A DNA stretch of 34,478 nucleotides from Rhodobiaceae bacterium (lineage in GTDB: Bacteria > Pseudomonadota > Alphaproteobacteria > Rhizobiales > JANQQB01): NCBI GenBank assembly GCA_028285165.1, contig JANQQB010000245.1, forward strand, positions 1-34,478, written 5' to 3'. The stretch's first letter is position 1. The number at the start of each line of letters is the position of its first letter. Made by a program: the position numbers and the translations under genes. Below the pieces are notes generated by a model that made no database searches, was not told the DNA's origin, and saw only the letters and a list, made by a program, of their open reading frames with translations. Of the stretch, positions 1 through 8,810 are shown one piece after another.

Positions 1-543
1 GCGGCCGGCCATACCAGCGTGATCGCCAGCATGGTCGACCTGCGCCTGCCTATCGAAAGCCACCCGCTTCAGGCGCTGGTGTCGGAACCGATAAAGCCGA
101 TCCACCCTTGCGTGGTCATGTCGAACGCCATCCATGTCTATTGCAGCCAGTCCGACAAGGGCGAACTGGTCATCGGCGCCGGCATCGATCCCTACATCTC
201 CTACACCCAGCGCGGCAGCCTCGACATCATCGAGCACCAGATGGCCTCGCTCGTCGAGCTTTTCCCGATCTTCTCGCGGCTGCGCATGATGCGGCAATGG
301 GGCGGGATCGTGGATGTCTGCCCCGACGCAAGTCCGATCATTTCCAAGACCCCGATCAAGGGATTTTACGTGAACGGCGGGTGGGGCACCGGCGGCTGGA
401 AGGCGACACCCGGATCCGGGCATGTCTTTGCCCACACCATCGCCAAGGACGACCCGCACCCGATTGCCGCGCCGTTCGCCATCGATCGCTTCCATTCCGG
501 TCGTCTGGTCGCCGAACACGGTGCCGCGGCGGTCGCCCACTGA
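1..543 (+). CDS. soxB: Sarcosine oxidase beta subunit, C-terminal part (5' truncated)
   Basis: This is the last 180 codons of a protein that begins before the window. It is the flavin-bearing subunit of heterotetrameric sarcosine oxidase, which oxidatively demethylates sarcosine in the cytoplasm. The visible part matches the end of a DAO-type FAD oxidoreductase: a strand-rich substrate-domain segment, then [15 protein letters not shown] and the glycine-rich [19 protein letters not shown], which in this family closes over the flavin. The N-terminal Rossmann fold and the covalent-FMN histidine lie outside the window and cannot be checked. soxD follows 29 bases after the stop, and soxD-soxA-soxG complete the operon, which makes the assignment secure despite truncation. 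Confidence 0.93.
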   Translation, partial: AAGHTSVIASMVDLRLPIESHPLQALVSEPIKPIHPCVVMSNAIHVYCSQSDKGELVIGAGIDPYISYTQRGSLDIIEHQMASLVELFPIFSRLRMMRQWGGIVDVCPDASPIISKTPIKGFYVNGGWGTGGWKATPGSGHVFAHTIAKDDPHPIAAPFAIDRFHSGRLVAEHGAAAVAH

Positions 544-572
544 TCGATCAGTTGCTTTCCTGAGAGGCCATT

Positions 573-941
573 ATGTTCGTGATCACCTGTCCCTATTGCG
601 GCGCGCGCGACCAGTCCGAGTTCACCTATGCGGGCGAAGCCCATATCGCGCGCCCCGAATGGGATGACGCGATGACGGACGAACAATGGGCCGGCTTTGT
701 GTTCATGCGGAACAATCCCAAAGGGGTGTTCGCGGAGCGCTGGATGCATGCCGCTGGATGCCGCAAGTTCTTCAATGTCATTCGCAACACTGCCACCGAC
801 GAGATATTGGCGGTGTACGAGATCGGGGCCGAGCCGCCCAAGGTCTCCGCGCGTCTTCCCGCGACACCGTCCGGCGAAGCGCTCGGTTCGGGCAACGATG
901 CGGTCAAGGTCGTGGCCTCCGATGAGGGAGCCCGTCCGTGA
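573..941 (+). CDS. soxD: Sarcosine oxidase delta subunit
   Basis: The 122-residue protein is the small zinc-binding subunit of heterotetrameric sarcosine oxidase. The family's four zinc ligands are visible: Cys6 and Cys9 in TCPYCG, and His59 and Cys63 in MHAAGCRKFFN. The segment RPEWDDAMTDEQWAGFVFMR is also typical of SoxD. After about residue 90 the sequence is low in conservation and slightly longer than minimal family members. The ATG is preceded by GAGAGG about eight bases upstream. The 3' end overlaps soxA by four bases (GTGA), which indicates translational coupling within the operon. Confidence 0.95.
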   Translation: MFVITCPYCGARDQSEFTYAGEAHIARPEWDDAMTDEQWAGFVFMRNNPKGVFAERWMHAAGCRKFFNVIRNTATDEILAVYEIGAEPPKVSARLPATPSGEALGSGNDAVKVVASDEGARP

Positions 942-3900
942 CGCAACCGTTTCGCCTGTACGACCGGGGCCTGGTCAACCGGAACCGACCGCTGCAATTC
1001 AGTTTCGCCGGCAAGGCCTATGAGGGTTTTCTGGGCGACACGCTTGCCTCGGCCCTGCTTGCGAACGGCGTGCACATGGTCGGCCGGTCGTTCAAGTATC
1101 ATCGCCCGCGCGGCATTGTCGGAGCCGGTTCGGACGATCCGGCGGGCCTTGTCCAGATCGGTAAAGATCCGCGGCGCACGGACCCCAACACGCGGGCAAG
1201 CGAACAGGAACTCTATCACGGCCTCGATGCGCTTCCGCAGAATTGCTGGCCGTCCCTTGGCTTTGATATCGGGGCGATGAACGACCTGCTGTCGGGCTTC
1301 TTTCCGGCCGGCTTCTACTACAAGACCTTCATGGGGCCGCCGCTGAACTGGATGTTCTTCGAAAAACACATCCGGGCGGCCGCCGGTCTCGGCACCTGCC
1401 CTGAAGGGCCCGATCCGGATCGCTACGAAGCCGTCAACCGGCATTGCGACGTGCTGGTCGCCGGTGGCGGTCTCGCCGGCATTGCCGCGGCCTATCAGGC
1501 GGCCCGGTGCGGCGCCCGGGTAATCCTCGCCGAGGAAACCGCCCATTTTGGCGGACATCTTCTGGCGATGGCACGCACGGATGCGCTCATCAAGGATCAG
1601 CCGGCACGTGCCTGGGCCTTCGATGCCATCGATGAGCTGCAAAAGAACCCGGACGTAACGGTTCTCAAACGGACGACGGCCTTCGGCTATTACGGGCACA
1701 ATTTCGTCGGATTGTGGGAACGCGCCGCCGACCATCTGTCGCCGACCCAACGCACGCCGGATACGATCCGCCAGCGCATCTGGCGGGTTCGCGCGAAGCA
1801 GGTGGTGCTTGCGACCGGCGCGCTGGAAAGACCGCTGGTCTTTCATCAGAACGACCGGCCCGGCGTGATGCTTGCCGGTGCCGTGCGCACCTATCTGCAC
1901 CGATACGGCGTGCTTGCCGGACGACGCGCGGGCATATTCACCAACAACGACACCGCCTGGCAAACCGCTTTCGACCTTGCCGATGCCGGTGCCAGCGTCG
2001 TGGCGATCGTCGATACCCGCGCCGACGTCAATGACACGCTTGTGCGCATGGCGGCCGAACGCAGCATTCCGGTGCGATTGCAATCGGCGATCGTCGCGAC
2101 GGACGGGCGTTATCGCATCAAGAGTGCGGATGTGATGCCGCTGGCGCCCGGCGGTGCCGGTCTGACCGGCACGCCGGAGGAAATGTCCATGGATCTCCTG
2201 GCGACATCCGGCGGCTGGACACCGAATGTCGCGTTGTTCGCACAATCGCGCGGCAAGCTGACCTACGATTCAGAGCTTGCCGGGTTCCGGCCCGGACCGT
2301 CCTTCCAGGCGGAACGATCCGCCGGTGCCGCGAACGGGACGACCACGCTCGCCGATGCGTTGGCCGAAGGCGCCGAGGCCGGGCTCGCAGCGGCGAAGGA
2401 TGCCGGTTTCAAAAGGGCCCGCAAAAACAGTCCCGAGCTTTCCGTGACGATCCCTGAAAGCGTCGCCGTGGAACCGGTCTGGGAAGTGCCGGTGCTCGGC
2501 GATTTCTCCAAAAGCCGTGCCTTTGTCGACCTGCAGGACGACGTCACGACCAAGGATCTGCATCTGGCTTACAAAGAAGGCTACCGGTCGGTCGAACACA
2601 TCAAGCGCTATACCACAACCGGCATGGGCACCGACCAGGGCAAGATCGCCAACATGAACGCCTTCGGCGTGCTCTCCGGCGTAATGGACAAGCCGATCCC
2701 GGATGTTGGCGTCACGACCTTTCGCCAACCGTTCAAGCCGGTGACGTTCGGGGCGCTTGCCGGGCAGCATGTCGGGGCGCATTTCCTGCCGCGTCGGACC
2801 ACGCCGATGCATGACTGGCATCGACGCCAGAAAGCCATTTTCGAACCGGTCGGCGACTGGATCCGCGCCCGGACCTATCCGCGCTCCGGCGAAAGCTTCC
2901 ACCAGGCCGTACAGCGGGAATCGAAAGCCGCCCGCACCGGCATCGGCGTCCTCGATGCCTCCACGCTTGGCAAGATCGACGTGCGCGGCAAGGATGCCCG
3001 CACCTTCCTCAACCGCGTCTACACAAACGCCTGGTCGAAACTCGCGCCAGGCCGCTGCCGCTACGGCTTCATGCTCGGCGAAGACGGCATGATCATCGAC
3101 GACGGCGTGACCGCCTGCCTGGCCGACGATCATTTCCATATGACAACCACCACCGGCGGTGCGGCGCGGGTGCTCGGCCAGCTTGAAGACTATCTCCAGA
3201 CCGAGTGGCCGGATCTGGACGTCTTTCTCACAACGACGACCGAGCATTGGGCGGTGGTGTCGCTGTGCGGCCCGAAATGCCCGGACCTTGTCAAGGAATT
3301 GTGCCCCGGCCTGCCGGACGATCCGGCGAGCATGCCGTTCATGAGCTGGCAAAACGCGGACGTCGACGGCATTCCCGTGCGCGTCTTCCGGATATCGTTT
3401 ACCGGCGAAATGTCGTTCGAGATCAACATCCCTGCGAGCTACGGATTGTGGCTTTGGGAAAAGGTCATGGAAGCCGGGCAGGCCTATGACATTACGCCTT
3501 ACGGGACCGAGGCGATGCACCTGCTGAGGGCCGAGAAAGGTTTCGTGATCGTGGGACAGGAAACCGACGGTACGGTGACACCGATCGACCTGCGCATGGA
3601 CTGGATCGTCAACATGAACAAGGGCGATTTCATCGGCAAACGGTCGTTGCTGCGGTCGGATACGGCCCGACCCGACCGCAAACATCTGGTTGGCCTGTTG
3701 ACCGAAGACCCGAAAACCGTGCTTGCCGAAGGCGCGCAGGTCATCGCAACCGCGTCGGAACCGCAACCGCCGGTGCCGATGCTGGGATGGGTGACCTCCA
3801 GCTATCACAGCCCGAATCTTGATCGCTCGATCGCCATGGCGCTCGTTGAAGGCGGCGGGGCGCGGATGGGAGACGTGGTCTATGTCAGCCGCAGCGGCGG

Positions 3901-3964
3901 CAAGCCGGTCGCGGCACGCATCACCGAGACGGACTTCTTGGCTCTTGCGGAGAAAACGGCATGA
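938..3964 (+). CDS. soxA: Sarcosine oxidase alpha subunit
   Basis: The 1008-residue protein is the large subunit of heterotetrameric sarcosine oxidase, of the size usual for the family. The whole enzyme converts sarcosine, tetrahydrofolate and O2 to glycine, 5,10-methylene-THF and H2O2. The N-terminal region (about residues 15-100) resembles the ferredoxin-like 2Fe-2S_4 fold of this family. A dinucleotide-binding motif, DVLVAGGGLAGIAAAY, sits near residue 170. A second nucleotide-binding half follows to about residue 450. The C-terminal part from about residue 620 is a GcvT-like aminomethyltransferase domain that takes the one-carbon unit to THF, with YGTEAMHLLRAEKGF and the C-terminal barrel. 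Translation starts at GTG inside the soxD stop (GTGA) and ends in ATGA shared with soxG, so D-A-G are tightly coupled. Confidence 0.96.
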   Translation: MTQPFRLYDRGLVNRNRPLQFSFAGKAYEGFLGDTLASALLANGVHMVGRSFKYHRPRGIVGAGSDDPAGLVQIGKDPRRTDPNTRASEQELYHGLDALPQNCWPSLGFDIGAMNDLLSGFFPAGFYYKTFMGPPLNWMFFEKHIRAAAGLGTCPEGPDPDRYEAVNRHCDVLVAGGGLAGIAAAYQAARCGARVILAEETAHFGGHLLAMARTDALIKDQPARAWAFDAIDELQKNPDVTVLKRTTAFGYYGHNFVGLWERAADHLSPTQRTPDTIRQRIWRVRAKQVVLATGALERPLVFHQNDRPGVMLAGAVRTYLHRYGVLAGRRAGIFTNNDTAWQTAFDLADAGASVVAIVDTRADVNDTLVRMAAERSIPVRLQSAIVATDGRYRIKSADVMPLAPGGAGLTGTPEEMSMDLLATSGGWTPNVALFAQSRGKLTYDSELAGFRPGPSFQAERSAGAANGTTTLADALAEGAEAGLAAAKDAGFKRARKNSPELSVTIPESVAVEPVWEVPVLGDFSKSRAFVDLQDDVTTKDLHLAYKEGYRSVEHIKRYTTTGMGTDQGKIANMNAFGVLSGVMDKPIPDVGVTTFRQPFKPVTFGALAGQHVGAHFLPRRTTPMHDWHRRQKAIFEPVGDWIRARTYPRSGESFHQAVQRESKAARTGIGVLDASTLGKIDVRGKDARTFLNRVYTNAWSKLAPGRCRYGFMLGEDGMIIDDGVTACLADDHFHMTTTTGGAARVLGQLEDYLQTEWPDLDVFLTTTTEHWAVVSLCGPKCPDLVKELCPGLPDDPASMPFMSWQNADVDGIPVRVFRISFTGEMSFEINIPASYGLWLWEKVMEAGQAYDITPYGTEAMHLLRAEKGFVIVGQETDGTVTPIDLRMDWIVNMNKGDFIGKRSLLRSDTARPDRKHLVGLLTEDPKTVLAEGAQVIATASEPQPPVPMLGWVTSSYHSPNLDRSIAMALVEGGGARMGDVVYVSRSGGKPVAARITETDFLALAEKTA

Positions 3965-4587
3965 CCCCGCCTGTGCGCCGCTCGCCGCTTGACGGACGGG
4001 AAGCCCTGGCCGATCCGGCCGGGCGTGCCCGATTGGAAATCCGTGATTTTCCCGGCAAACTGATCCTGCGCGGCAAACCCGACACTATCCGGACCGGCGT
4101 CAAAAAGGCCCTTGGTGTGGAGCTGCCGGAAAAATCGCCGGAAACCGCATCCGGCGCATCGGCGACCCTGCTCTGGCTTAGCCCGGATGAGTGGATGGTG
4201 TTGACCGGCAAGGGCGAAGAGACCGGAGTGCAGCATGCCCTGGAGCAGGCGCTTGCCGGGATGCATCATCAGGTCGCCGACGTGACCGACTATTACACCG
4301 TGCTGGCGCTTTCCGGCACCGGGGCGCGTGACATCCTGATGAAGCTGACGATGCTCGACCTGCACGAGCGGGCATTCAACGCCGGCGAGGTGCGCGGTAC
4401 CATGCTCATGCACACACAGGCCGTGCTCTACCAGAGCGGCGCCGACGATGCCGCGGGCGGACCGACCTTCGATATTGTGGTGCGCTGGTCCATGGCCGAT
4501 TATTTGTGGTGCCTTGTCGCGGAATGCGGCCGCGAATTCGGACTGCCCGAACAGGTTCCGGTATCGGGTGAACGGCTCGTAGTATAG
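3961..4587 (+). CDS. soxG: Sarcosine oxidase gamma subunit
   Basis: The 208-residue protein is the fourth subunit of heterotetrameric sarcosine oxidase. It starts in the ATGA overlap with soxA. Family features include the N-terminal RRSPLDGR, the segment LLWLSPDEWMVL, and the C-terminal FDIVVRWSMADYLW, a GcvT-like partial fold without its own catalytic role. Its position as last sox gene is the usual B-D-A-G order. It is followed by about 500 bases without a convincing gene. No clear factor-independent terminator follows; a GC-rich palindrome (GGCGGCCGCC) lies just past the stop, but without a T-tract. Confidence 0.93.
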   Translation: MTPPVRRSPLDGREALADPAGRARLEIRDFPGKLILRGKPDTIRTGVKKALGVELPEKSPETASGASATLLWLSPDEWMVLTGKGEETGVQHALEQALAGMHHQVADVTDYYTVLALSGTGARDILMKLTMLDLHERAFNAGEVRGTMLMHTQAVLYQSGADDAAGGPTFDIVVRWSMADYLWCLVAECGREFGLPEQVPVSGERLVV

Positions 4588-5094
4588 CGGCGGCCGCCTC
4601 CGTGCACCTTTCCGACTTCATGCCGAGGGTCACGAGTCATGACCGGTATATTGTGGTCGGAACTGGGCCTCTTTTCCGATCGCCCGCGCGTCGACACCAT
4701 TAGAAAATCTGACGATGTGGTCCTGTCTTTGGGGAAAACCACCGGCCGTTCTTGACAATTTTGTTACCGTACGCACCTTGCAATCACATTTTCTGTCTTT
4801 TCGCGTCATTGGTGTAGAGCCTGTTTCTGGCCTGACGGAGAAGACGGGGGTACTTGCGAGCCAGGTCGGCTGGGTAACGCAAGGGAAATTCCGAGCTTGT
4901 TTGTTCCGGCTTTGTCTGGTCTTACTGCGCCGGTGCTGCCGGTGGGCGCAATGATCGACATGATCCTGGTCGGTCCGCGACGCTCCCGGCAGGTCAAGAG
5001 CAGCGATCAGTGGTAGGTGTGACCGTGCTGCCTTGGTGTGCACAGTGCCGGCGGTGAAAAAAAAGAAGCGCAACTCACCCGGAAGGTATGTGAC
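4588..5094. other. Intergenic region between soxG and an AraC regulator gene
   Basis: About 500 bases without a supported gene. Just after the soxG stop is a GC-rich palindrome. GTCATGAC at 4636-4643 is a perfect 8-base palindrome, nested in GGTCA-N7-TGACC (4628-4644), a possible regulator site. A TTGACA (4752-4757) lacks a good -10 partner at usual spacing. Short open frames here show neither a ribosome site nor a recognisable product. The region presumably carries the leader and promoter of the following AraC gene. Confidence 0.4.
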
Positions 5095-6162
5095 GTGACG
5101 GTGATCGATTATGAGGGTGCCGCGTCCCCTGGCATCCCTTGTTTGTCCTTGAACACTTCTGATGTCCCGGCTGAACGACAGTTTGATTTTTGGTCCGATC
5201 TGAACCAGCCGGGCTTTACCATCACCCCTTTGAGCGACCATTCCCCGGCCTTGGATGCGTCCTTGCATGCCTGGAGGGCCGGCAAGGTGACATTCTCGCA
5301 AACGCGATTCCTGCCGGGCAAGGATCGTCGATACAAAATCGAAGCGCGGCGGCCGGCGTCCGATACGCTGGTGCTGAATTATTTCCAGAAAGCAAGGCTG
5401 TTCGGTCTGCTCGACGATGAACCGGTCCGCTTGCAGACCGGCGACATCCATATCCACCCGCATAGCGGTCGGTATGAATCGGTCACCAGTGATCTGGAAC
5501 AGGTGACGGTATATCTACCGTATGAAACCGTCGGTGTCGGTGGGGCGGACCAGATCGGGCAACGCCGGTTCCAGGAGACCTCGGGCCTGGGAAAGGTGAT
5601 CAAGAACGCGCTGGAGGCGACTGTGTCGCAATTGCCGGCGTCGACGCCGGAAACCCGGCGCAGACTGGGCGACGCCTTTGCCGGTATCGTGCGCGCGGCA
5701 ATCGACAGGCAATGGCGCTGCGGAGAGGCGCAGGCACTTTTGCACAAAGCTCGAAGCCGGGCGCTTCGCACATTCGTGCGCGAGAACCTGGCTGATCCCG
5801 ACCTGAATTGCCAGTCGGTCTGTGCTGCGTTCGCCGCATCCCGGGCGACTGTCTATCGGGAATTTCATGCGGATGGCGGCATCGGCCGGTACATTCTCGC
5901 GCAACGGCTTCATCGGGCCCTGCTCGAACTGGCGAAGGGGCCGGCGCGCCGGGGGCAGGTCGGGCGTGTCGCCCGCGCCTGCGGCTTCACCGACCTGAGC
6001 CGTTTTTCCAATGCGTTCCGAAACCATTACGGTGCGCCGCCGATCGACTTTCTCGGCGAGGCGACATCCGTCCCGAAACAGGCCGCGAAACCGGCGGATT
6101 GCGGTGACCAAGATACCGTAATACGCGGAATTCGTCTTGAAGACTGGCTCAACAGCCGGTAG
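5095..6162 (+). CDS. AraC-family transcriptional regulator (sox-proximal)
   Basis: About 355 residues from GTG at 5095. This start was chosen because GGAAGG lies eight bases upstream (5081-5086). An earlier in-frame GTG at 5038 has no comparable site and would put an A8 run inside the gene. The N-terminal half looks like an AraC_binding_2-type ligand/dimer domain (GDIHIHPHSGRYESV and VYLPYETVG). The C-terminal 100 residues carry two helix-turn-helix motifs: CAAFAASRATVYREFHADGG and RACGFTDLSRFSNAFRNHYG. It lies downstream of the sox operon on the same strand, so control of sox or related amine catabolism is possible but unproven. It is paralogous to the AraC genes at 6917-8011 and 26565-27599. 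Confidence 0.88.
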   Translation: MTVIDYEGAASPGIPCLSLNTSDVPAERQFDFWSDLNQPGFTITPLSDHSPALDASLHAWRAGKVTFSQTRFLPGKDRRYKIEARRPASDTLVLNYFQKARLFGLLDDEPVRLQTGDIHIHPHSGRYESVTSDLEQVTVYLPYETVGVGGADQIGQRRFQETSGLGKVIKNALEATVSQLPASTPETRRRLGDAFAGIVRAAIDRQWRCGEAQALLHKARSRALRTFVRENLADPDLNCQSVCAAFAASRATVYREFHADGGIGRYILAQRLHRALLELAKGPARRGQVGRVARACGFTDLSRFSNAFRNHYGAPPIDFLGEATSVPKQAAKPADCGDQDTVIRGIRLEDWLNSR

Positions 6163-6247
6163 ACGCAATCCTGCCGGGCTTTACGTATCTCTAATCTCGT
6201 AGTCATATGCCTGGAAGAAGAGTTCAGGTATTGGCTGGCACCTGGAC

Positions 6248-6260
6248 TCTGGATTCCAGA
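6248..6260. promoter_or_regulatory. Inverted repeat, candidate operator of the TetR-like gene
   Basis: TCTGGA-T-TCCAGA is a perfect 6-1-6 inverted repeat. It ends four bases before the Shine-Dalgarno GAGGGT (6265-6270) of the TetR-like gene. TetR proteins bind palindromes as dimers and often repress their own gene, so autoregulation is a fair guess from position. The palindrome is short for a TetR operator, and a second flanking half-site is not obvious. Confidence 0.35.
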
Positions 6261-6278
6261 TGTTGAGGGTGCTGATTG

Positions 6279-6851
6279 ATGTCTTCGCCATATGAGATTT
6301 CGGACACCCAGTGGGAACGGAACCGCATCCTTGATGCTGCCGAACCACTGGCCCGACGTTTCGGGTATTTCGGTTTCAGTGTCGCCGATGCGGCCGAAAG
6401 CTGCGGGGTTGATGAGGCGCACGTGATCCGGCATTTCGCAGACCGATCCGAGCTCTCTGCCGCGCTTGTCGAACGCTATACGAAGAACACGATCGACGTG
6501 CTCGGCGACCCGGGCACACAGGGTGCCATGGAACGGCTTGTTGCGGCCTATTCGCAGGCCGCGTCGCAGGATGGAGAGATGTGCCTGTGCAGTCTCTACG
6601 GCGCAGAAGTCACCGGATTGCCGCCCTCCGTCGCGCGGGTGACGCGTGACTATTATCGCAAGCTGGCCGAGTGGATCCGGCGGGCACTCCACTGCAAGCA
6701 CGAAGACAAGCATCCCGCGGCGGTCATCGCCAGCCTGTGCGGTGCGCTGGTCACCGTCAAGAACATGAACGATCCAGATTCCTTCGATCTGATCGCATGG
6801 CAATTGATCAGGCCGGTGACCCAGACCTGCCTCGGGGCCGGCCGCGCGTAG
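6279..6851 (+). CDS. TetR/AcrR-like transcriptional regulator
   Basis: 190 residues from ATG at 6279, with GAGGGT eight bases upstream. An in-frame TTG three bases earlier is less likely. The N-terminal 50 residues form a TetR_N helix-turn-helix: RILDAAEPLARRFGYFGFSV, then DAAESCGVDEAHVIRHFADR, where the recognition helix ends in the usual HFxxR/KxxL pattern. The C-terminal part is an all-helical ligand domain containing MCLCSLYGAEVTGLP, reminiscent of TetR_C domains of the DhaS/YxaF-type regulators. No adjacent efflux or catabolic gene on the same strand gives away a target. The neighbours are AraC regulators on both sides. Confidence 0.82.
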   Translation: MSSPYEISDTQWERNRILDAAEPLARRFGYFGFSVADAAESCGVDEAHVIRHFADRSELSAALVERYTKNTIDVLGDPGTQGAMERLVAAYSQAASQDGEMCLCSLYGAEVTGLPPSVARVTRDYYRKLAEWIRRALHCKHEDKHPAAVIASLCGALVTVKNMNDPDSFDLIAWQLIRPVTQTCLGAGRA

Positions 6852-6916
6852 TCTTTTTCGAAGGCTGTCGTTTCAATAACCCCGACCGTTCGAAGCCGGC
6901 TCCCGGTGTCGGGCGG

Positions 6917-8011
6917 TCAGGGCGTTTTCCGGTGCCGTTGGAGTGAGTACAGCATCTGCGGCCATGGTGCCATTTCCCCGGCCACGCAAATCCGTTCGTG
7001 CCGTCGGGTGGCGATATCGTATTCGGCCAGCGGGACGTCGGACGGCGAGATGCCGAATTTCTGGCGGAAGCAACGGTTGAAATGCGAGGGATCGAAATAT
7101 CCCCAGCGTTCTGCGATGGCCCGAATCATGCCGCGTCGGGACGGCTCGCTCGCCAGTTGTTTGTAGGCGGCGTCGAGGCGGCATTCCGCGGCGAATTTCT
7201 CCACGCCGCCCAGCGACGCCATGTCCCGGTAGAGCGTTGCGCGTGAAATCGCGAACTTGCAACACAGGGCGTCAACATCGACCTGTTCGGCGCTGAGCGT
7301 TTGCCGGATGTGATCGGCGATCGCCGCGCTTCTTGTGCCGGTCGACACCTCATCGTCGACCTCCCGCTGGTCCGCATTCGACAGCAACGCCGTCGTGGCG
7401 TTTATGACGCTGCGCTCCAGGCGTCCCACATCGGCAAGCATGGTGTCCGGGAGGGCCGACGCGAAACCCTGGATGATGCTTGAAAGCACGCTACCGACCG
7501 ACGTTCCGTTGCCGATGTGCCGGAAAGGACGAGACGCGTCCGGTGTGTAGCCGATTGCCTCGTAGGGCAGATAAAGCGTCATCATGTCCGTTGCCGATAC
7601 GGACAATGTCGCCGACGTATTGTAGTCCATCACATACATGTCGCCGGTGTTCACATGCACGACCCGATCACCGACCACGCCCTTGATGGTGCCGTCCAGC
7701 AGCATCCTGATCATGACGATGTCGAGGCGCGTATCCGGATCGTCGCTCACGGAATAGGCAGTTCGGTAGGGATCCGAGATCTTTCGGCAAAACAGGAGAT
7801 TCGGCAATCTCCAGTGCTGCATTCGCACATTGAAGTCCAGCCGGCCCTTCAGATCGATGACTGTCGGCAGTCCGGGATACAGGTAACCCATAAAATGATC
7901 GGCGCGACCGGCGGCATCGACTGTCGTGCTGTCGAACTCCGTAGTCGGCGTTATGAGTGGTTCCTGGCGGGGCGCTGTCTCAATCTTGAGCAAGCGCTTG
8001 GAACTCACCAA
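6917..8011 (-). CDS. AraC-family transcriptional regulator
   Basis: About 364 residues on the minus strand. The start is uncertain: TTG at 8011 or GTG at 8008, neither with a strong Shine-Dalgarno (only GGGG upstream). The N-terminal region is an AraC_binding_2-like domain (GDMYVMDYNTSATLSV and LYLPYEAIGY). The C-terminus has the double helix-turn-helix, with CKFAISRATLYRDMASLGGV and AERWGYFDPSHFNRCFRQKF. It aligns by eye with the AraC proteins at 5095 and 26565 over both domains, including the YLPYE(T/A)(V/I)G segment. The last 30 residues extend beyond the HTH. It is transcribed away from the DUF1127 gene, and its targets are unknown. Confidence 0.86.
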   Translation of the reverse strand: MVSSKRLLKIETAPRQEPLITPTTEFDSTTVDAAGRADHFMGYLYPGLPTVIDLKGRLDFNVRMQHWRLPNLLFCRKISDPYRTAYSVSDDPDTRLDIVMIRMLLDGTIKGVVGDRVVHVNTGDMYVMDYNTSATLSVSATDMMTLYLPYEAIGYTPDASRPFRHIGNGTSVGSVLSSIIQGFASALPDTMLADVGRLERSVINATTALLSNADQREVDDEVSTGTRSAAIADHIRQTLSAEQVDVDALCCKFAISRATLYRDMASLGGVEKFAAECRLDAAYKQLASEPSRRGMIRAIAERWGYFDPSHFNRCFRQKFGISPSDVPLAEYDIATRRHERICVAGEMAPWPQMLYSLQRHRKTP

Positions 8012-8315
8012 CCGAGTGCCCCGACAAGCGGCCGCTTGCCACCAAAGCAGCCATCAACCGTGATTTGCAGGATTGACATCTTCCGTGTCCCCCAAAAGAC
8101 CTCCAGGATTTACTGCGCGTGACGTGGCAATCGCGCGTTCCGGGAGTGTGGTATTGCGGCAGATTACACGGAAAGCTAAGCCGCTTTAATGGACGACAGT
8201 CTCAATCTTTGCCGTCTTGAAAGCCTCGATCGCTCCCGTTCGGTGCCGTGTCCGGCTCGGCGGCAGCCTTGAAAAATCCGGTTTCCCGGCTCTGGTCGTC
8301 GATCGCCCGAGGTAT
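8012..8315. other. Intergenic region upstream of the minus-strand AraC gene
   Basis: About 300 bases between the AraC start and the terminator of the DUF1127 gene. It must hold the AraC promoter. No convincing -35/-10 pair, operator repeat or small gene was recognised. Open frames reading through it are continuations of frames antisense to the AraC gene. Confidence 0.3.
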
Positions 8316-8350
8316 AAAAAAAGCCCCCGATACCGAACGGCAGCGGGGGC
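8316..8350 (-). terminator. Rho-independent terminator of the DUF1127 gene
   Basis: Read on the minus strand, GCCCCCG (complement of 8344-8350 and inward) pairs with CGGGGGC through a loop containing CCGTTCGG, followed by seven Ts (complement of the A7 at 8316-8322). It begins about 25 bases after the stop of the small minus-strand gene ending at 8375. This is a textbook intrinsic terminator and the strongest one in the window. Confidence 0.88.
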
Positions 8351-8374
8351 AGTTTTCGCCAAAGGGGTTGGCGG

Positions 8375-8647
8375 TTACCGGGATGATTTGCGATTCTCCG
8401 AGATCCGGCGCAGTTCGAGCGCGGCATTGACCTTAAGAGGCAGACGCGATGCCCAGAGAATGTCGGCGCGGCTGAGGCCGATATCGTCCAGCATGCGCTC
8501 GTCGAGGTGCAGCAGGGCCTGAAAAGCGTCGCGCCGGTCACGATATTCCTTAATCCGCGCCCAAATCGTGCCGAACCGGAAAAACATCGAGTCCCGATCG
8601 GTCTCCACAAAGCGCGTGGCGGATGATGTGTCGAGGGCGTAAGCCAT
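8375..8647 (-). CDS. DUF1127 (YjiS-like) small protein
   Basis: 90 residues from ATG at 8647. AAGGAG six bases upstream decides this start over a further upstream in-frame codon. The C-terminal half contains the DUF1127 signature, with a helix rich in Arg/Leu (RRDAFQALLHLDERMLDDIG) followed by LSRADILWASRLPL. Proteins of this family are common and often multicopy in alphaproteobacteria. Some small members in Agrobacterium and Rhodobacter affect RNA processing and phosphate or stress responses, but this longer one has no assigned role. It is a single-gene unit with its own intrinsic terminator and divergent from the LysR gene. Confidence 0.85.
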   Translation of the reverse strand: MAYALDTSSATRFVETDRDSMFFRFGTIWARIKEYRDRRDAFQALLHLDERMLDDIGLSRADILWASRLPLKVNAALELRRISENRKSSR

Positions 8648-8810
8648 GGCGGTCTCCTTTTCCGACGAAGCGTTCAAGCCGCGTCGAAGCGATGTAACAG
8701 TCGGAAATTGCGATAGTTTTTTATCTTGATAGCGAATATGGAGCAGGCTATGCTTTCAAACAAACGAAAAGAATTGAACTGACTATTCAAAAAAACTTAT
8801 CGATAGATCC

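Noticed and set aside
626-2245. Long minus-strand open frame antisense to soxA
   Set aside because: It lies opposite a strongly conserved soxA frame, has Arg/His/Gly-rich composition typical of antisense reading of GC-rich genes, and no ribosome site. The same applies to minus-strand frames at 2270-3808, 9825-11396, 21723-23348 and 31611-33269, and the plus-strand frame 15687-17000.
4752-4780. TTGACA as a sigma-70 promoter before the AraC gene
   Set aside because: No acceptable -10 hexamer occurs 16-18 bases downstream.
4715-4954. 79-codon frame between soxG and AraC
   Set aside because: No ribosome site, no recognisable domain, odd composition (Trp/Cys/Arg-rich end).
8176-8610. Minus-strand frame overlapping the DUF1127 gene
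   Set aside because: It runs through the intrinsic terminator and is a frame shadow of the DUF1127 gene, which has a clear ribosome site and family motif.
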